This document shows, in pieces, positions 52,701 to 61,270 of a stretch of DNA of 64,000 nucleotides (position 1 is the stretch's first letter; each line of letters begins with the position of its first letter). The stretch covers positions 186,001-250,000 of the forward strand of contig NZ_QOVG01000001.1 of the NCBI RefSeq assembly GCF_010119615.1. Reading direction: 5' to 3'. The position numbers and the translations under genes are program-made. This DNA comes from Pseudoxanthomonas gei. Lineage in GTDB: Bacteria; Pseudomonadota; Gammaproteobacteria; Xanthomonadales; Xanthomonadaceae. Below the pieces are notes generated by a model that had not been told where the DNA came from, did no database searches, and worked only from the letters and a program-made list of their open reading frames with translations.

Positions 52701-53258
52701 TCAGTTGCACCATTGCTGTTCGCAGGGCTCGCCGTCGCCATTACCGTCCATCTGGGTACCGGGACAGTGCTGCAGGAAATAGGTGGCCTCGGCGCAGGAG
52801 TTCATTTGCGAACAATGGGTGCGGCCATCGCAGCTGAAGGCCGGGGCGGGTGCAACCATCGTCGCCCGGTCCGGGATACTCGCAGCCCGGCTCCCGGAAT
52901 CGGCGGGCGCCGGGGTTATCTGCCCGGAAAGGAACGAATAGCCATAGGTCCCCAGGGCGCCGACCGCCAGCAAGCCGAGCAAGGCCCTGCCCAGTCCCCT
53001 AGCCGGCGCAGGCGAGTGCAGCCGTTGGGATTGGCGCGGCGTGGCGCGAGCGCCCGGACGCATCACGCGCACCGCGCGTGACTTTCCATCACTGCCGGCC
53101 TCGATTTCGAAGGATATGACCTCGTTGAGCCGTGGGCGCTGGCCATCCTTCGGGAATGCCGAAACATGGACGAACAGTTCATCGCTCCCTCCCGCGGGCG
53201 TGATGAACCCGAATCCCCGATCGTCGTTCCACTTGCTCAGCGTGCCATGGGTTCGCAT
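52701..53258 (-). CDS. cold-shock-domain protein with membrane helix and Excalibur domain
   Basis: A 185-aa three-part protein: cold-shock domain 1-67 (GTLSKWNDDRGFGFITP with RNP1-like GFGFI, and FVHVSAF), Arg/Pro-rich linker, one helix (about 90-108, ALLGLLAVGALGTYGYSF), and a C-terminal Excalibur calcium-binding domain with DGNGDGEPCE and conserved cysteines. The helix should put the nucleic-acid-binding domain inside and Excalibur outside the cytoplasmic membrane. DUF1294-linked relatives exist, but the role is unknown. Confidence 0.88.
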   Translation of the reverse strand: MRTHGTLSKWNDDRGFGFITPAGGSDELFVHVSAFPKDGQRPRLNEVISFEIEAGSDGKSRAVRVMRPGARATPRQSQRLHSPAPARGLGRALLGLLAVGALGTYGYSFLSGQITPAPADSGSRAASIPDRATMVAPAPAFSCDGRTHCSQMNSCAEATYFLQHCPGTQMDGNGDGEPCEQQWCN

Positions 53259-53299
53259 GCCTGGATCCTAGAGGAGGCTGCATCCGCAGCTCGGGTTGC

Positions 53300-54052
53300 C
53301 TAACTGCGCAGGATGGGCGCGGCCAGTTCCTGCAGGCGCTCGCGGCCGGACAGTTCTACTTCCCGACGGTCGATCTTCAACAGACCTTCGTCCTGGAACC
53401 GCTTGAGCACGCGGCTCACGGTTTCCGGCGCCAGGCGCAGGTAATTGGCGATGTCAGTGCGGGCCATGGTCAGCTGGAAGCGGTCCGGCGAGAAACCGCG
53501 CGCGGCCAGGCGTCGCGACAGCCCCAGCACGAAGGCGGCCATGCGCTGGTCCGCGGTCCAGTCGCCGGCCAGCAGCGTGGCCGTGCCAATGTCGCGGCTC
53601 ATCAGCCGGAACAGGTGCTGCTGCAGCCCAGGCAGGCGGGCGGCAAGCACCGAGATCTTCGGGAACGAAAACCGGCACAGCATCGCCGTATCCAGCGCCA
53701 CCGCATTGCACGGGTAGCGGTCGCCATCGATGGCGTTGAGCCCGATCACTTCGCCCGGCAGGTGGAATCCCAGCACATGCTCGTGGCCGTCGCGGTCGAT
53801 GGTGTAGGTCTTGACCGTCCCGGCGCGCACAGCGGCGATGGCTTCGAACGCGTCGCCTTCGCGGAACACGTGTTCGCCGGCGTGCAGAGGACCCACGTGT
53901 TCGACCAGCATGTGCAGGTCCATCAACGCGGCCTTGTCCATGCCCTGCGCCAGGCAGGCCTGGGAAAATGCGCAGGTCGAGCAGAATTTCAGCGCGTCGC
54001 CGTTGTCGGCGAGGATGCTCGGGTCGAGACGCGGGAATGCCGTGCCGTTCAT
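53300..54052 (-). CDS. second FNR/Anr-type Fe-S transcription regulator
   Basis: A 250-aa CRP/FNR protein with FCSTCAFSQAC (C24, C27, C33) and PC (C115), the four [4Fe-4S] ligands of FNR, plus helix-turn-helix DIANYLRLAPETVSRVLKRF with E-x-x-S-R. Similar in plan to the 30921 gene product but only distantly similar in sequence. With hemN just upstream on the same strand (19 bp) the pair matches the anr-hemN arrangement of pseudomonads. It may be the main anaerobic regulator or a specialised one for denitrification. Confidence 0.92.
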   Translation of the reverse strand: MNGTAFPRLDPSILADNGDALKFCSTCAFSQACLAQGMDKAALMDLHMLVEHVGPLHAGEHVFREGDAFEAIAAVRAGTVKTYTIDRDGHEHVLGFHLPGEVIGLNAIDGDRYPCNAVALDTAMLCRFSFPKISVLAARLPGLQQHLFRLMSRDIGTATLLAGDWTADQRMAAFVLGLSRRLAARGFSPDRFQLTMARTDIANYLRLAPETVSRVLKRFQDEGLLKIDRREVELSGRERLQELAAPILRS

Positions 54053-54071
54053 CGCGCCGCGCCCGCCCGTG

Positions 54072-55478
54072 TCAGATTGCGCGCGAGAACCGTGCCGGAG
54101 CGAGGTCGGTGGGGATGGCTGGCGTTTGCAGGTAGTGGTCGAAGCACATGGCGATGTTACGCAACAACAGCCGGCCCTGCTGCGTTGCCACGATGCGGCC
54201 GGGCTCGACGCGCACCAGGCCGTCTTCGCGCAAGGGCTCCAGGCGCTGCAGCGAATCGGCGAAATAGCGATGGAAATCGATGGCATGGCGCCGCTCCAGC
54301 GCCTCGATCTGGATTTCGCCCTGGCACATCAACTGCTGGATCAGGTCGGCGCGCAGGATGTCGTCATCGGACAGGCGCATGCCGCGGAATACCGGAAGGC
54401 GACCTTCGTCCAGAGCGATCTGCCAGCTCGGCAGGTCGCGCGGGTTCTGGCTGAAGCTGTCGCCGATGTGGCTGATGGCGCTCACGCCCATGCCGACCAG
54501 ATCGGTCTCGGCATGGGTGGTGTAGCCCATGAAATTGCGATGCAGGCTGCCGCGTTGCTGGGCCAGCGCCAGCTCGTCGTCGGGCAGGGCGAAATGGTCC
54601 ATGCCGATGTACACGTAGCCGGCCGCGGTCAGTTTCTCGATCGCCAGGCACAGCAGCTGCAGCTTGGCTTCGGCCGCCGGCAGGTCTTCCGCGTCGAGCT
54701 GGCGCTGGGCCTTGAACATGGCCGGCAGATGCGCGTAGCCATATACGGCCAGGCGGTTCGGACGCATGTCGATGACCGTATCAAGGGTGCGCGCAAAACC
54801 CTGCAGGCTCTGCTTCGGCAAGCCATAGATAAGGTCGACGTTGACCGAGCGCATGCCGTGCGTACGGCAGGCCTCGATGATGGCACGGGTTTCGTCAACT
54901 CCCTGGACGCGGTTGACTGCTTCCTGCACAGCGGGATCGAAGTCCTGCACGCCCAGGCTGGCGCGATTGAAGCCGGCCGCGGCAAGTTCGCCCACGTCAT
55001 CCGGTTTCAGGAAGCGCGGGTCCAGTTCAATGGAAATATCGCGATGGCTGGAATCGCTGAAACGGAACTGGCCGCGCAGCACGTCCACGACCTCGGCCAG
55101 CTGGGCCGGCGACAGGAAGTTGGGCGTGCCGCCGCCGAAATGCAGCTGCACCACTTCACGGTCGCGGTCGAACAGGGCGGACACCAGTTCGATCTCGCGA
55201 TAGAGCCGCGCCAGGTAGATCTCGCCGCGCGCCAGGTCGCGGGTGATGATGCGGTTGCAGCCGCAGTAGAAGCACGGGCTCATGCAGAACGGCACATGCA
55301 GGTACAGCGACAGGCGGCGCGGGATCGGGTCGCCATTGCTGAGTTGCACGGCTTCGCGCAACTGCGTTTCGCCGAAGCTCTCGCTGAATTGCGGCGCCGT
55401 GGGGTAAGAGGTGTAGCGCGGTCCCGGGCGGTCGTACCGCCGCAGCAATTGCGCCTCGGGCATGGAATCACTGGTCAT
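54072..55478 (-). CDS. hemN: oxygen-independent coproporphyrinogen III oxidase
   Basis: A 468-aa radical-SAM enzyme that makes protoporphyrinogen IX without oxygen, needed for haem under the low-oxygen life seen in this window. CMSPCFYCGC holds the cluster cysteines (C65, C69, C72), with YLHVPFC, HFGGGTPNFL and GFNRASLGVQDF. A C-terminal HemN domain follows. ATG 55478; a perfect FNR box lies 35 bp upstream. Confidence 0.96.
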   Translation of the reverse strand: MTSDSMPEAQLLRRYDRPGPRYTSYPTAPQFSESFGETQLREAVQLSNGDPIPRRLSLYLHVPFCMSPCFYCGCNRIITRDLARGEIYLARLYREIELVSALFDRDREVVQLHFGGGTPNFLSPAQLAEVVDVLRGQFRFSDSSHRDISIELDPRFLKPDDVGELAAAGFNRASLGVQDFDPAVQEAVNRVQGVDETRAIIEACRTHGMRSVNVDLIYGLPKQSLQGFARTLDTVIDMRPNRLAVYGYAHLPAMFKAQRQLDAEDLPAAEAKLQLLCLAIEKLTAAGYVYIGMDHFALPDDELALAQQRGSLHRNFMGYTTHAETDLVGMGVSAISHIGDSFSQNPRDLPSWQIALDEGRLPVFRGMRLSDDDILRADLIQQLMCQGEIQIEALERRHAIDFHRYFADSLQRLEPLREDGLVRVEPGRIVATQQGRLLLRNIAMCFDHYLQTPAIPTDLAPARFSRAI

Positions 55479-55512
55479 GCGCTACAGGATATGGAGGCTT
55501 CCGGGGCCTGCC

Positions 55513-55526
55513 TTGATCCTGATCAA
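55513..55526 (-). promoter_or_regulatory. FNR box of hemN
   Basis: TTGATCCTGATCAA, a perfect FNR palindrome (TTGAT-N4-ATCAA) 35 bp before the hemN ATG. The short distance suggests a short leader. Confidence 0.85.
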
Positions 55527-55664
55527 GTAGCGGACCCGGCCGAGTGTTCCGCCTGGAGCTTCCCCTCCAAGCTCCGCCCATTGCCTGGTCGCAGTGGCCT
55601 GCTCGCGCATGGAGTACGGACCAGCTTGGGCGAAGGTGCTATACCCTGGGCCAGGGGAGACATC

Positions 55665-56090
55665 ATGAAAATCATACTTGTGGCGATCATGCTGCTGGCT
55701 GGGTCGACTGCCGGCATGCCGGCCGCAGCGGAGCAGGTCTACAAATGCGTCGACGGCAAGGGCAGGGCTTCGTACCAGTCGGCGCCGTGCGCTCCTACGC
55801 ACACAGTGACCCGCACCTGGGATGCCGCGCCCGAGGCACCGCCAACCAACGCCGAACTCTGGCGCCAATACCACGCCAAGAAGCGCGGCCAGCAGGAATC
55901 GGCCTATCTACGGTCGCTCGCCGGGCGTGGTAGCACGGCGTCCGGAGCCTCCATTGGAACCACCCAGAGCGGTGACTCCTGCGCCGCGGCAAAGCAACAC
56001 CGGCAGGCCACATTGAACGCGGTCGGTTTGAACCGAACCTATGACTTGCTGCAGCGCCTGGACGCGATGGTCAACGCTGCCTGCAAGTGA
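55665..56090 (+). CDS. exported DUF4124-type protein (paralogue of 26792 gene)
   Basis: A 141-aa protein. GGGGAG precedes ATG 55665; signal peptide ends AAA at about residue 22. DUF4124 core QVYKCVDGKGRASYQSAPC (C28, C42), a variable middle with KKRGQQESAYLRSLAG, and a C-terminal part LNAVGLNRTYDLLQRLDAM. The C-terminal block is shared with the 26792 product, showing common ancestry. Function unknown; periplasmic. Confidence 0.85.
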   Translation: MKIILVAIMLLAGSTAGMPAAAEQVYKCVDGKGRASYQSAPCAPTHTVTRTWDAAPEAPPTNAELWRQYHAKKRGQQESAYLRSLAGRGSTASGASIGTTQSGDSCAAAKQHRQATLNAVGLNRTYDLLQRLDAMVNAACK

Positions 56091-56348
56091 GGCTGGTCGA
56101 CATGGCTGCTGCCATCCGCCTTGCGGAAGCCGGGTGTTGGGTCGTGCGCCCAGATTCGAAAGTCGAGTGAAGTGCAGGAGATCAGTCGAAGCAGGGAGCC
56201 AATGTGGCCATTTAGCGTTGGCTGAGGCCCTGCAACGTATTGCCTGCCATTTCGCATAATGCATATTATGTAAAGCGATATCTGACCAGCAGAGGTTATC
56301 GAGCTGATTTCTGATCGCCTGGGAATCTCCCCAGCCCTGCAGCTGGCC

Positions 56349-56888
56349 TCAGCCCTCCTGCTTCTGAAGCTCTCTCATTGCCCGCAGGAGTTCGATCAGG
56401 CTGGCGGCATCGCGAGGACCGTCGTAACGCTCGCCGTTGATGAAGAGGCTCGGCGTGCCGTTGACGCCGCTGCGCACGCCGGTCAGGAAATCGTGGCGCA
56501 CGCGGCCTGCGTACGCTTCGTCCAGCACGGTCTGGAACAGATCGTCGTCCACGCCCAGCGCCCTGGCGTGACCGGCCAGGCCGTTGTCGTCCAGCGTCGA
56601 CTGGTGCTCATACAGGCGGTCGTGCATCTCCCAGAACTTGCCGACCGTATCGGCGGCCTCGGTCAGTTCGGCCGCATGTTCGGCGTGCGGATGGGCTTCG
56701 GCCAGAGGAAAATGACGGAACACGAAGCACAGATCCTTTCCCATCGCTTGCTGGACGGCCTTGATCTGCGGGTACTGCTCGCCGCAGTACGGACACTGGA
56801 AGTCGCCGTATTCGACCAGTACCAGGGGCGCGTCCCGGGGGCCCTGCGCATGGTCCGAAGTTCCAACGTCGGGCTTGAGCTGGCTCAT
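56349..56888 (-). CDS. DsbA-family thioredoxin-fold protein
   Basis: A 179-aa protein with the active site QCPYCGEQ (C32, C35), cis-proline loop VNGTPSLFING and a helical insertion (about 70-130). It has no signal peptide, so it is cytosolic; related proteins act as disulfide isomerases or glutathione-linked reductases. ATG 56888 overlaps the peroxiredoxin stop, so the pair is one unit for thiol-based peroxide or disulfide control. Confidence 0.88.
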   Translation of the reverse strand: MSQLKPDVGTSDHAQGPRDAPLVLVEYGDFQCPYCGEQYPQIKAVQQAMGKDLCFVFRHFPLAEAHPHAEHAAELTEAADTVGKFWEMHDRLYEHQSTLDDNGLAGHARALGVDDDLFQTVLDEAYAGRVRHDFLTGVRSGVNGTPSLFINGERYDGPRDAASLIELLRAMRELQKQEG

Positions 56889-57379
56889 GACCGGGCTCCA
56901 TTGGTCGGCGACAGTGCTTCCAGCGCTTCGAGGATCCCGTCGGCACCCGGATTGATGCCGCTGGGCGACACGTAACTCCAGCGCACGATGCCTTCCGCAT
57001 CGATCACGAACAGGGCCCGCTCGCTGATGCCTTCCGGCAGCTGGTAGACGCCGTAACGACGCGAAACCTCGCCCTTGGGTTCGAAATCAGCCAGCAAGGG
57101 GAAATGCAGCTTGCGGTCCAGCGCAAACGCGGCATGGCACCACGGCCCATCGACGGATATGCCGATGACCGTCGCATGGAATCGCCTGAATTCCGGCATC
57201 AGCTCGTTGTACAGCGCCATCTGATCGCCACAGACGGGGCTCCAGTCCGCCGGATAGAACGCCAGCACCACCGGGTGACCGCGCAATTGCGAGAGTGAAA
57301 GCGTCTGGTCGGGTGTCGAGTGCAAGGTGAAGTCGGGTGCGGGCTCACCGACTGCGGGCATGGCGGATGCTTCAGGCAT
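56885..57379 (-). CDS. peroxiredoxin (AhpC/TSA family)
   Basis: A 164-aa protein with the thioredoxin-like peroxiredoxin core: PAPDFTLHSTPDQTLSLSQL, AFYPADWSPVCGDQ (peroxidatic C50) and IGISVDGPWCHAAFA (second Cys, possibly resolving). The usual PxxxTxxC reads PADWSPVC, with Ser instead of Thr, a known variant. Reduces hydroperoxides; its partner may be the adjacent DsbA-like protein. Confidence 0.9.
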   Translation of the reverse strand: MPEASAMPAVGEPAPDFTLHSTPDQTLSLSQLRGHPVVLAFYPADWSPVCGDQMALYNELMPEFRRFHATVIGISVDGPWCHAAFALDRKLHFPLLADFEPKGEVSRRYGVYQLPEGISERALFVIDAEGIVRWSYVSPSGINPGADGILEALEALSPTNGARS

Positions 57380-57625
57380 GGGGGTGCTCCAGCGTGTCGT
57401 TCAGCAGGACTTGCCCTGCGGCGTGGGCCTGCGCACGCAGGCGGGCGAGACTCGCGGAGTCCAGGTGCCCTGCTCCGCAGCCCCGAAGGTAATGCGATCT
57501 GCGCTGTCAATCAATCGGCAGGCAAACCCCCGGATAGACGTGACCAGCGCCAGTGTCGGCGTGAAACGAAGCCAGGGCCGGCAACACATTGCACCGGCGC
57601 AGCGACCATGGTCTGATCGCCCGTG

Positions 57626-58903
57626 ATGACTACTGATGCACACCGCGCAATCGATGCCGTGTGGCGGGCCGAATCTGCCCGGCTCATCGCTGGCCTGGCG
57701 CGCATGGTTCGCGATGTCGGCCTTGCCGAGGAACTGGCGCAGGACGCGCTGGTCATCGCGCTGGAAAAATGGCCTGCAACGGGCGTCCCCGACAACCCCG
57801 GCGCCTGGCTGATGGCAACGGCCAAGCATCGTGCCATTGACCGCCTGCGTCGCGGCAAGCTGCAGCAGCGCAAGCACGAGGAGCTGGGGCATGAACTGGA
57901 ACGCGAATGGGCCGATGCGACCGCGAAGCTGGAAGCGCGGATGGACGACGATATTGGCGACGACCTGCTGCGCCTGGTGTTCACCGCCTGCCATCCGCTG
58001 CTTTCCATGGATGCGCGGGTCGCGTTGACGCTGCGCCTGCTGGGCGGACTGACCACCGACGAAATCGCCCGCGCCTATCTGGTTGCGGAATCCACCGTGG
58101 CCCAGCGCATCGTCCGGGCCAAGCGCACGCTCTCCGAAGCACAGGTGCCGTTCGAAGTGCCACGTGGCGAAGAGCTGCACGAGCGAATCGGCGCCGTGCT
58201 CGGTGTCATCTACCTGATCTTCAACGAGGGCTATTCCGCCACCGCCGGCGATGACCTGATGCGCCCTGCCCTGTGCGAAGAGGCATTGCGGCTTGGGCGG
58301 CTTGTCGCGGAGTTGACGCCCGCGGAACCGGAAGCGCACGGGCTGGTCGCGTTGATGGAGATCCAGGCATCCCGTGCCCGCGCGCGCACCGGCAGCGATG
58401 GCAAGCCCGTGCTGCTGCCTGATCAGGATCGATCGCTCTGGGACCGGCAGTCGATCGAGCGTGGGTTCGCGGCCCTGGCGCGCGCGTATGCACTCGGCGG
58501 TGCAGCCGGGCCCTACGTGATGCAGGGCGCAATCGCCGCCTGCCACGCACGGGCCGCCAAGGCGGAAGATACCGACTGGCATACCATTGCGGCCATGTAC
58601 GCGGCACTGGCGCAAATGGCGCCCTCCCCCGTCGTGCAGCTCAATCGTGCGGTGGCGGTGTCGATGGCCTCGGGCGCCGCGGCGGGCCTCGAGCTCGTCG
58701 ATACCCTGGTGGCGGAACCTGCGCTCGCCCAGTACCACCTGCTGCCCAGCGTGCGTGGCGACCTGCTGTTCAAGCTGGGCCGCCATCGTGAAGCGCAGGC
58801 AGAGTTCACGCGGGCCGCTTCACTGACACGCAACAGTCGCGAGCAGGATTTCCTGCTGGATCGTGCGCGTCTTTGCGAACAGGGCAACGCGCCCCTGGAA
58901 TAG
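57626..58903 (+). CDS. ECF42-type RNA polymerase sigma factor with C-terminal DUF6596/TPR-like domain
   Basis: A 425-aa sigma-70 family protein. The N-terminal 190 residues have ECF regions 2 and 4 (AEELAQDALVIALEKWP, AWLMATAKHRAIDRLRRGK, GGLTTDEIARAYLVAESTVAQRIVRAK); the remaining 230 form a helical domain (FNEGYSATAGDDLMRP, CEEALRLGRLVAELTP, VQLNRAVAVSM, HLLPSVRGDLLFKLGRHREAQ by parts) typical of ECF42. Such factors are usually next to a YCII/DGPF gene; none is seen here. Start ATG 57626 or GTG 57623. Confidence 0.93.
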   Translation: MTTDAHRAIDAVWRAESARLIAGLARMVRDVGLAEELAQDALVIALEKWPATGVPDNPGAWLMATAKHRAIDRLRRGKLQQRKHEELGHELEREWADATAKLEARMDDDIGDDLLRLVFTACHPLLSMDARVALTLRLLGGLTTDEIARAYLVAESTVAQRIVRAKRTLSEAQVPFEVPRGEELHERIGAVLGVIYLIFNEGYSATAGDDLMRPALCEEALRLGRLVAELTPAEPEAHGLVALMEIQASRARARTGSDGKPVLLPDQDRSLWDRQSIERGFAALARAYALGGAAGPYVMQGAIAACHARAAKAEDTDWHTIAAMYAALAQMAPSPVVQLNRAVAVSMASGAAAGLELVDTLVAEPALAQYHLLPSVRGDLLFKLGRHREAQAEFTRAASLTRNSREQDFLLDRARLCEQGNAPLE

Positions 58904-58922
58904 GCGCAGCCGCAGCTGCAGG

Positions 58923-59513
58923 TTATGGAGCCGTCCCGCCCTGCACGGCTTCCATCTGGATGCGCAGGCCCACGTCCATGCTGAAACCGTAGTCCTTGCC
59001 CGCGGTCAATCCGAAGGCATCGCGGCGGAAGCTTGCAGAGGCATCGGCGCCGCACAATTCCCGCTTGAGCATGGGGTGCGGAATGCATTTGAATCGATGG
59101 ATGACCAGGTCCACAGGCTTCGCAATTCCGTGCAGGGTCAGTTCCCCGATTACACGTGTGGGTACGCCGTCGACGAAATCGGCGAGCTTGCCCTTGTACG
59201 TGGCATGCGGGTATTTCGCGATGTCGAAGAACGCTGGCGAAACGGCCTGTTCGTGCATGGATTCAAGTCCGAAATCAACGCTGTCAATGTCAATGCTCAC
59301 TGTTACGCTGCCAGACGATGCCGCCTTGTCCAGCACAAGAGTGCCGGTGGTGCGATTGAATTTTCCGCGCCAGAACGACAGGCCCATGTGATCGGCCTCG
59401 AAGCTGGGGAAGGTATGTGCGGGGTCCATTTCGTAGGTCACCGGCGCGGCATTCGCTGCGCAGGACACGGCCGCAAGCGTGGCCATGCAGAGTGTGCGTT
59501 TGAATGAATTCAT
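58923..59513 (-). CDS. YceI-family periplasmic protein
   Basis: A 196-aa lipocalin-like protein with signal peptide (ends ANA). YceI landmarks: YEMDPAHTFPSFEADHMGLS, GKFNRTTGTLVLDK, VDFGLESMHEQ, FFDIAKYPHATY, and the Cys-containing CIPHPMLKRELCGADASA. Members bind isoprenoid or polyprenyl lipids. No linked operon partner. Confidence 0.93.
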   Translation of the reverse strand: MNSFKRTLCMATLAAVSCAANAAPVTYEMDPAHTFPSFEADHMGLSFWRGKFNRTTGTLVLDKAASSGSVTVSIDIDSVDFGLESMHEQAVSPAFFDIAKYPHATYKGKLADFVDGVPTRVIGELTLHGIAKPVDLVIHRFKCIPHPMLKRELCGADASASFRRDAFGLTAGKDYGFSMDVGLRIQMEAVQGGTAP

Positions 59514-59553
59514 TGCTGATCCTCGGTCTGGTTACGGCGGCTGGCACAGCGGG

Positions 59554-60201
59554 TCAAGCGGGAAACAGGTGGAAATAAGGTCGTGCCTCCGCCAGCGCCC
59601 GCGCGTACGAGGGTCGCCGCATCAACCGTTCCAGGTAGGCTGCCAGGCGCGGATTATGGTCGGCCAGCGGCATGACCTTGTTGGCATAGAACAGCGCTGG
59701 TGCCGCTGCGCAATCGGCCAGGCTGAAGCCGTGTCCGTTGGCCCAGGTGGGACCCTCCAGTTCGCTTTCGAGCAGGTCCAGCGCCGTGCGCATGGTGTGG
59801 CGAGCCTCTTCCACGCCGTGCGGGTCATGGCCCTCTTCCGGACGCAACCGGTCACCGACGATCTTCTGCATGGGCAGGTGCACGTAGAGGTCGAACAGGC
59901 GATCCAGCCTGCGCGTCGCCAGCGCCGCGTCCGCTTGTGTTGGAACCAGTTCCTGGCTGCCCGGGTAGTGATGCTGCAGGTATTCGATGATGATCGTGGA
60001 CTCGGCAACCGTCACTCCCCTGCCCTCGTCCCGCAACACAGGGAACTTGCCGATCGGCCACATGCGCCTGAACGAGGCGCGCTGCGCCGCATCCCCCAGG
60101 TCCACCAGGTGGGGCGTGAATGGCACCTCGTTCTCGTACAGGGCGATCAGCGCCTTGTGGCAGAACGAGGACAAGGGGTGGTAATGCAAGGTCAGCGACA
60201 T
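59554..60201 (-). CDS. glutathione S-transferase family protein
   Basis: A 215-aa protein with an N-terminal thioredoxin-like GST domain (LTLHYHPLSSFCHKALIAL, IGKFPVLRDEG, VAESTIIIEYLQHH) and an all-helical C-terminal domain (FSLADCAAAPALFYANKV, RLAAYLERLMRRPSYARAL). Ser/Cys in SSFCHK could be the catalytic residue. ATG 60201; a TTG two codons earlier is in frame. Substrate unknown. Confidence 0.92.
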   Translation of the reverse strand: MSLTLHYHPLSSFCHKALIALYENEVPFTPHLVDLGDAAQRASFRRMWPIGKFPVLRDEGRGVTVAESTIIIEYLQHHYPGSQELVPTQADAALATRRLDRLFDLYVHLPMQKIVGDRLRPEEGHDPHGVEEARHTMRTALDLLESELEGPTWANGHGFSLADCAAAPALFYANKVMPLADHNPRLAAYLERLMRRPSYARALAEARPYFHLFPA

Positions 60202-60329
60202 GGGCAAGTTTCCACTTCTGGCGAATTACGATTGCGTCGAACCGGAAAGCGCTGGTTCGACAAACGCACGGTCCCCGGCGGGCACGGTCGACCCGGTGAC
60301 CAGCAAGACGTGCGGCTGGCTGCAGATCC

Positions 60330-61232
60330 CTAACCCCTGAGCGCCGCTTCCAGCTGCTGGCGCAGCTCGGGCTTGTGTGCGAACGGATCGGTCGGATTGC
60401 GCAGCGCCATGATGTCCTCGGCTCCCTGGCGCACGCCGTCCAGCGCATCAGGATGCGAGACCACATAGAAGCTGCCCGCGCGTATTGCATCGAAGGTGCG
60501 CTGGGCGATATCGGCGGCAGAGAGCTTGCCCGAGGTGACCGCCTTGCTGATCATGGCCTGGGCGATCATCTGCGAACGCGTGGCCGGGGATGCATTGGCC
60601 AGGTCCGCCGGACGGTTGCGATGCGACTTGTGGATGCCGGTGGGTACGAAGTACGGGCACAGCACCGAGCAACGCACCTGGTCGCTGACCAGCGACAGGT
60701 CATGGAACAGGGTTTCGCTGAGCGACACCACCGCGTGCTTGGACACGTTGTAGGCACCCAGGTTGGGCTGGTTGAGCAGGCCGGCCATGGAGGCAGTGTT
60801 GACGATGTGGCCGCGGTAGGACGGGTCGGCCTTGGCGGCGGCCAGCATCAACGGCGTGAACACGCGCACGCCATGGATCACGCCCCACAGGTTGACGCCC
60901 AGCGCCCATTCCCAGTCGCGCACGCTGTTTTCCCAGATCAGCCCCGCCGTGCCGATACCCGCATTGTTGAACAGCAGGTGCACTTCCCCGAACCGCTCCA
61001 TGGTCGCTGCGGCAAGCGCCTCGATCTGCGCACCACTGGAAACGTCAACGACGCTTGCCAGTACCTGCGCCCCGGCGGCCGCGACCTCGGCCCGTGTTTC
61101 TTCCAGCGCATCGAGCTGGATGTCGGCCAGCACCAGATGCATGCCGAGCGACGCGCCGATACGCGCGAATTCGCGACCGAAGCCCGAACCGGCGCCGGTG
61201 ATGACCGCAACCTTGCCCTTGAAATCGTCCAT
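60330..61232 (-). CDS. short-chain dehydrogenase/reductase
   Basis: A 300-aa Rossmann oxidoreductase: cofactor motif VITGAGSGFGREFAR (TGxxxGxG), NNAG at the beta4 end, catalytic IVNTASMAGLLNQPNLGAYNVSKHA (Ser, Tyr, Lys; cited in parts as NTASMAG and YNVSKHA). GGGAG lies before ATG 61232. Grouped with another SDR and an acyl-CoA dehydrogenase; likely acts on acyl-CoA, steroid or alcohol substrates. Confidence 0.92.
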   Translation of the reverse strand: MDDFKGKVAVITGAGSGFGREFARIGASLGMHLVLADIQLDALEETRAEVAAAGAQVLASVVDVSSGAQIEALAAATMERFGEVHLLFNNAGIGTAGLIWENSVRDWEWALGVNLWGVIHGVRVFTPLMLAAAKADPSYRGHIVNTASMAGLLNQPNLGAYNVSKHAVVSLSETLFHDLSLVSDQVRCSVLCPYFVPTGIHKSHRNRPADLANASPATRSQMIAQAMISKAVTSGKLSAADIAQRTFDAIRAGSFYVVSHPDALDGVRQGAEDIMALRNPTDPFAHKPELRQQLEAALRG

Positions 61233-61270
61233 CTGCCCTCCCAGGCCGTGCGGTAGTGGGTGCTGCTGAA

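Noticed and set aside
56091-56348. Gene or repeat in the 258-bp gap before the DsbA-like gene
   Set aside because: Short frames only, without start context or family character; no repeat seen.
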